DNA of 64,000 nucleotides from Silene conica (lineage: Eukaryota > Streptophyta > Magnoliopsida > Caryophyllales > Caryophyllaceae): contig CM055313.2 of the NCBI GenBank assembly GCA_029255685.2, positions 77,044,641 through 77,108,640 on the forward strand, read 5' to 3'. Positions 60,967-64,000 of the stretch are shown here, in pieces (position 1 is the stretch's first letter; every line of letters begins with the position of its first letter). The translations under genes and the position numbers were made by a program. The notes under the pieces were generated by a model. It was not told the DNA's origin. It did not search any database and saw only the letters and a list, made by a program, of their open reading frames with translations.

Positions 60967-62910
60967 TATAATACCCGTCATTTAGGAACCCATTGATCGA
61001 CAATTGACCGTAGAGAGAGTCATTAGTGAGAGGCGAAAGGGAGAACCTTTGTACCTCCTAGGTAAAAAGGTACTCGACCTAGCTAGTACGGTTTGAACCA
61101 ACGGGTTATTATGTATAACGGAGGTTTAATCTAAATCATTTTTGTTAAACCTGATAACTCTAAATCGACTTTCTCCCTATTTCCTCAACATCTTATCCTC
61201 TCTCGCACATTGATGAGCCCCCGCCGTGGAAGCTATGACGTGAGCAGGGAATCGATAAGTCGAATGTTGTCGCCGTCGATACTTCGTTGTTTACCAATAA
61301 GTTTATTATCGTAGTCTTAACCTTAGTTATACCCTTTGGGTTAGTAATGGGCAGTAGCTTCGTTGTAGGACGGATGTAGGAGACGACATGACTGCGTTGT
61401 GGCTTGGTTGCGACGATGGTTGCGAAAGGTAGGTTTTCCTACGAAGTCAGTGTTGGTTGTCAATGTGTATGTGACGATGTTGTATATAATATGATTGAGA
61501 TGAATTGATTATGTTATGATGATTATTATGATATTCTAATGGTTATGATGTTGTCTTGGGATCATTATCGGGAGATGATTTCAACCTCATGTTCGCCGCT
61601 CGTGGCTCCCGTCGCGAGGGGGATATGCACATTAATGATCTGGATACGCTCGTTGCGATGAGCGGGGCTTAGATGGTAAAGCTTTCATTCCCACTGGCGG
61701 TGTGAATTACCTGTTTCGATGGGTAATTTGGTAGGACTACACGTTGCGATGTGTAGCCAGTTACTAATCGATACGGGAGTTTGGAGTTGTTTGTGCCTTA
61801 TTCAGTGTGTAATCTCTTGTTATTTACTAGTTTGTGTCCCTTACTGACTTTGTGGTATTTTATCTTATCTTTCTCCTTTCTTGTTTGTGTCTGCGGTGAA
61901 CCATTTGATATTGCCACCAAATGGTGATCAGTCAGATATGTTTTAGGTGCTTGTTGTTGTTGGGTCAGACTAATGACGAGATATAGAGATGTATGTGCTA
62001 GTAGCTTAATAGTTATGAGTTACAGTATAGAGTTGGTTGATGTTCTTTTCGTTGTAGAGTTGTAACATATATTTAGATACGTAGTTGCTCATTCATCTAC
62101 GAGTTTTACTCATTTATGAACTTTTTTTCATTAATTTTCCATTTTATACCCTCGGCCTAAAAACAAAAAACTTCTCTCTAATTTCCCCACTCTCTAATTC
62201 TCTCCCTCACGAAATTAATCAAAATTTTCAAATCCGTCAAAATTACACATCTATAGATACTAATTCTCGTATGGATCAAGTAATAATCTAATCTCTGCCT
62301 TTATAATAGTCGTGACTCGTGACATCCTGACTCGATTTTGAGATGTAATCCAAGTTAATAGCACTTTCTTAGTCCTAAGATCTACAACAACTTGTAAGCC
62401 GTAGATGCGTAGTATTCACCAACAAATGCCATATCGTCCCTGCCGAATTTCGCAGGGGTGGAATACTGCTTCAAAATGCGTAGACGCGGTCATATATATC
62501 TTCAAAAGCCTTACAAAATGGTTATGCCAAAAGTCGGATCTTTCTATGTAATTTTTGTCACCTTTATATGGTTACTCGAAACTAATTAAATGTTTGATAG
62601 AAATTGATTAAATATTTGGTAAAAGGAGGCGGTGGTTGGCGGTTGAGGCAAGGTGGTGGGATTGGGAGAGACAATTGGATTTAGAGAAAAAAAAAATGAA
62701 AATTGGGAATATGAAATAAAAGGGTAAAATGGTCATTTCCGTACATAAAAGAGTAAAACTCGTCCACGAATGAGCACCACCCTTTAGATATACTTTAAAT
62801 GTTATTCGATGGTCTATTTTATATACTTACCTCAGACAGCCGAAATGGCAACGCCCTTGTTTACTAGGAAATTCCTGATTTAAGGCTCATTGGTAAGTCA
62901 GGGTGTTATA
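60967..62910 (+). mobile_element. 3' LTR of the Gypsy-type remnant, with a MITE inside
   Basis: Begins TATAATACCCGTCATTTAGG directly after a purine-rich tract and ends GTCAGGGTGTTATA, a matching inverted end. TATAA...TTATA could be a decayed TGTAA...TTACA pair. Without the MITE at 62081-62782 the LTR would be about 1.2 kb. The 5' LTR was not found, so age by LTR comparison is not possible. Confidence 0.6.
62081..62782. mobile_element. MULE-type MITE nested in the Gypsy-like LTR
   Basis: 702 bp with inverted ends: GCTCATTC-T--ACGAGTTTTACTC-TTTATG on the left and the reverse complement on the right (about 37 bp with few mismatches), and more similarity inward. Nine-base flanks TTTAGATAC (62072-62080) and TTTAGATAT (62783-62791) match at eight positions, as for Mutator-like elements. 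No transposase frame. Confidence 0.75.
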
Positions 62911-63540
62911 TTCATAGCCCTATATTCTACCTTAGTTGATGATATGGCAACCACGCTTTATGTTTGTAGCTTTCCACAAAATTGGTGTGCTCTTGGAAGA
63001 TGCAAATTAAAAGAATGCAAATTCCTATTTAATTTCAACTTAATTAGTTCAGCTTAACTCTATCATGTTCATATCAGTTCATCTTATCTTTTCACAAAGT
63101 AAGCGTTACTTCATCTTAGCTCTCTTAGGCCCTATTTTTTGGACTTAATTTCAGTTCATTCTAGTACAATTTAACTCTATTCAGTTCCTTATAATTTATA
63201 TCAACCATATTTTCACAAATTAACACTCAAACTTTGTTATTTCTAACTTAATTTCAGCTCATTTTAATTCAGCTTAACTTTATTTTCAATTTAACATTAT
63301 TCAGTTAATTTTAGTTCAGCCTCCATCAGTCAATTCATTTCAGATTTATACAAATTAACTCTTACTTTAACTTCATTCAGTTCAGTTTATAATAACCGAT
63401 AAAACATGACGTTATTTCAGTTCAATACAGCCTCATAAAGTTCAATTTAGTTGAACTCTTTTTAGTTAAAATAAATAAGGACTTGAACTCTCCGATTAAT
63501 TTAGCTCTACACAATTCACCTCAACTCTATTTAGTTAAGT
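62911..63540. repeat. Low-complexity TTCAGTTCA-rich run
   Basis: From about 63025 to 63540 variants of TTTAGTTCAGTTCAATT and TTCAGCTTAACTC dominate. The same word style occurs at 22140-22320 and, reversed, at 42490-42770. No coding or terminal structure found. Confidence 0.6.
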
Positions 63541-63814
63541 TTATTTTTTTTTTGAACGCTTTTGAAATGGAAAGATGCCTACTAAATAAGCACATGGAAA
63601 TTAGGGAAAGTGGAAACACATGAGAAGGAATATTCTCTTTGGTCATAATTTTCCAATGGTACAAGATCCACAAAATAGACAAATACGTGGCCTCCACAAC
63701 ACCCAAACCTAGCTAACAAATCTCCGTGAGAACAAGACCGAGAGACGCCACCCCCCCCCTCCCACACTCCTTCCCCCCATCTCTCTCTCTCTCTTTTCTC
63801 CGGAGAAAACAACA
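63541..63814 (+). promoter_or_regulatory. Promoter and leader region of the adenylate kinase gene
   Basis: The leader contains a C-run followed by a (CT)n tract (about 63751-63799) close to the ATG at 63815, a pyrimidine-rich leader typical of strongly expressed plant genes. No TATA box was fixed. Confidence 0.45.
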
Positions 63815-64000
63815 ATGGCCGCCATATCTCGCATCACCAAACCCTCAACCCTCTCATCATTCCCTCGTCTATGGCGATCCATCACCACCACTACCACCAC
63901 CACCGCTGCCACTTCCACCCAATCACCGTCGTCTACCTTATCTCGCCGCTCAGATCTGACTTCCCGTAGCACCCAGTGGGTGTTCCTCGGTTGCCCCGGT
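63815..64000 (+). CDS. Adenylate kinase (organellar), first exon, cut by the window end
   Basis: The first 62 codons are open: a transit-peptide-like start (MAAISRITKPSTLSSFPRLW, then a T/S-rich stretch) and STQWVFLGCPG, which is the beta strand and first residues of the P-loop in the plant plastid adenylate kinase (At2g37250 type, ...QWVFLGCPGVGKGTY). The enzyme interconverts ATP, ADP and AMP. It stands head to head with the AAED1-like gene, as neighbours At2g37240 and At2g37250 do in Arabidopsis (order from memory). The truncated fragment at 45251-46096 carries the C-terminal exons of the same type of gene, so this is its probable donor. Confidence 0.85.
   Translation, partial: MAAISRITKPSTLSSFPRLWRSITTTTTTTAATSTQSPSSTLSRRSDLTSRSTQWVFLGCPG

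Noticed and set aside
60967-62910. Solo LTR like the one at 25170-27471
   Set aside because: A purine tract abuts its left side and no target duplication was found, so it reads as a 3' LTR of a decayed element.

Overview
This window is nuclear DNA of a flowering plant, a eudicot. It holds intron-rich genes with GT-AG splicing, plant-only products (a chloroplast PPR protein of HCF152 type and a plastid-targeted peroxiredoxin-like protein), and a dense layer of Copia, Gypsy-like, CACTA, MULE, Harbinger, Stowaway, LINE and SINE sequence. A Caryophyllales source is my guess from the LTR style (TCGATCGA-type motif clusters); that part is weak.

Layout. 1-2.0 kb: ends of two LTR elements. 2.0-4.4 kb: AT-rich DNA with a LINE-like 3' end and a MITE. 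4.4-19.0 kb: MCM8 on the plus strand, 17 exons, with a SINE and an E2F-type site just upstream, a young antisense Copia element in intron 8 and a Harbinger-type MITE in intron 11. 19.5-21.7 kb: HCF152 on the minus strand, tail to tail with MCM8. 22.8-30.7 kb: an old Copia element that hosts a CACTA-like element and a 2.3 kb solo LTR. 31.0-32.4 kb: a LINE-type insertion. 32.8-40 kb: gene-free DNA with a near-palindromic MITE, a Stowaway MITE, a four-unit satellite-like array and MITE pieces. 41.2-42.4 kb: a secreted class III chitinase (plus). 44.3-47.7 kb: ribosomal protein uL4 (RPL4, minus), whose intron carries a 5'-truncated adenylate kinase fragment between two identical 93-bp direct repeats. 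49.4-52.2 kb: an ankyrin-PGG membrane protein (minus). 54.3-59.7 kb: a chloroplast AAED1/PRXL2-type thioredoxin-fold protein (minus). 60.0-62.9 kb: Gypsy-type remnant with a MULE-type MITE inside its LTR. 63.8 kb to the edge: first exon of an adenylate kinase (plus), cut by the window end.

The genes do not form one pathway. MCM8 is a DNA repair helicase, HCF152 matures a chloroplast polycistronic transcript, RPL4 is a ribosome component, and the chitinase and ankyrin-PGG protein are of defence-related families. The gene order has meaning: from memory, Arabidopsis At3g09630 (RPL4A), At3g09650 (HCF152) and At3g09660 (MCM8) are close neighbours, and At2g37240 (AAED1-like) and At2g37250 (adenylate kinase) are adjacent, so two conserved blocks appear to sit side by side here.

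The most unusual structure is the adenylate kinase fragment in the RPL4 intron. It looks like a filler-DNA insertion made during repair of a staggered double-strand break, with a likely donor gene starting about 18 kb away at the window edge.
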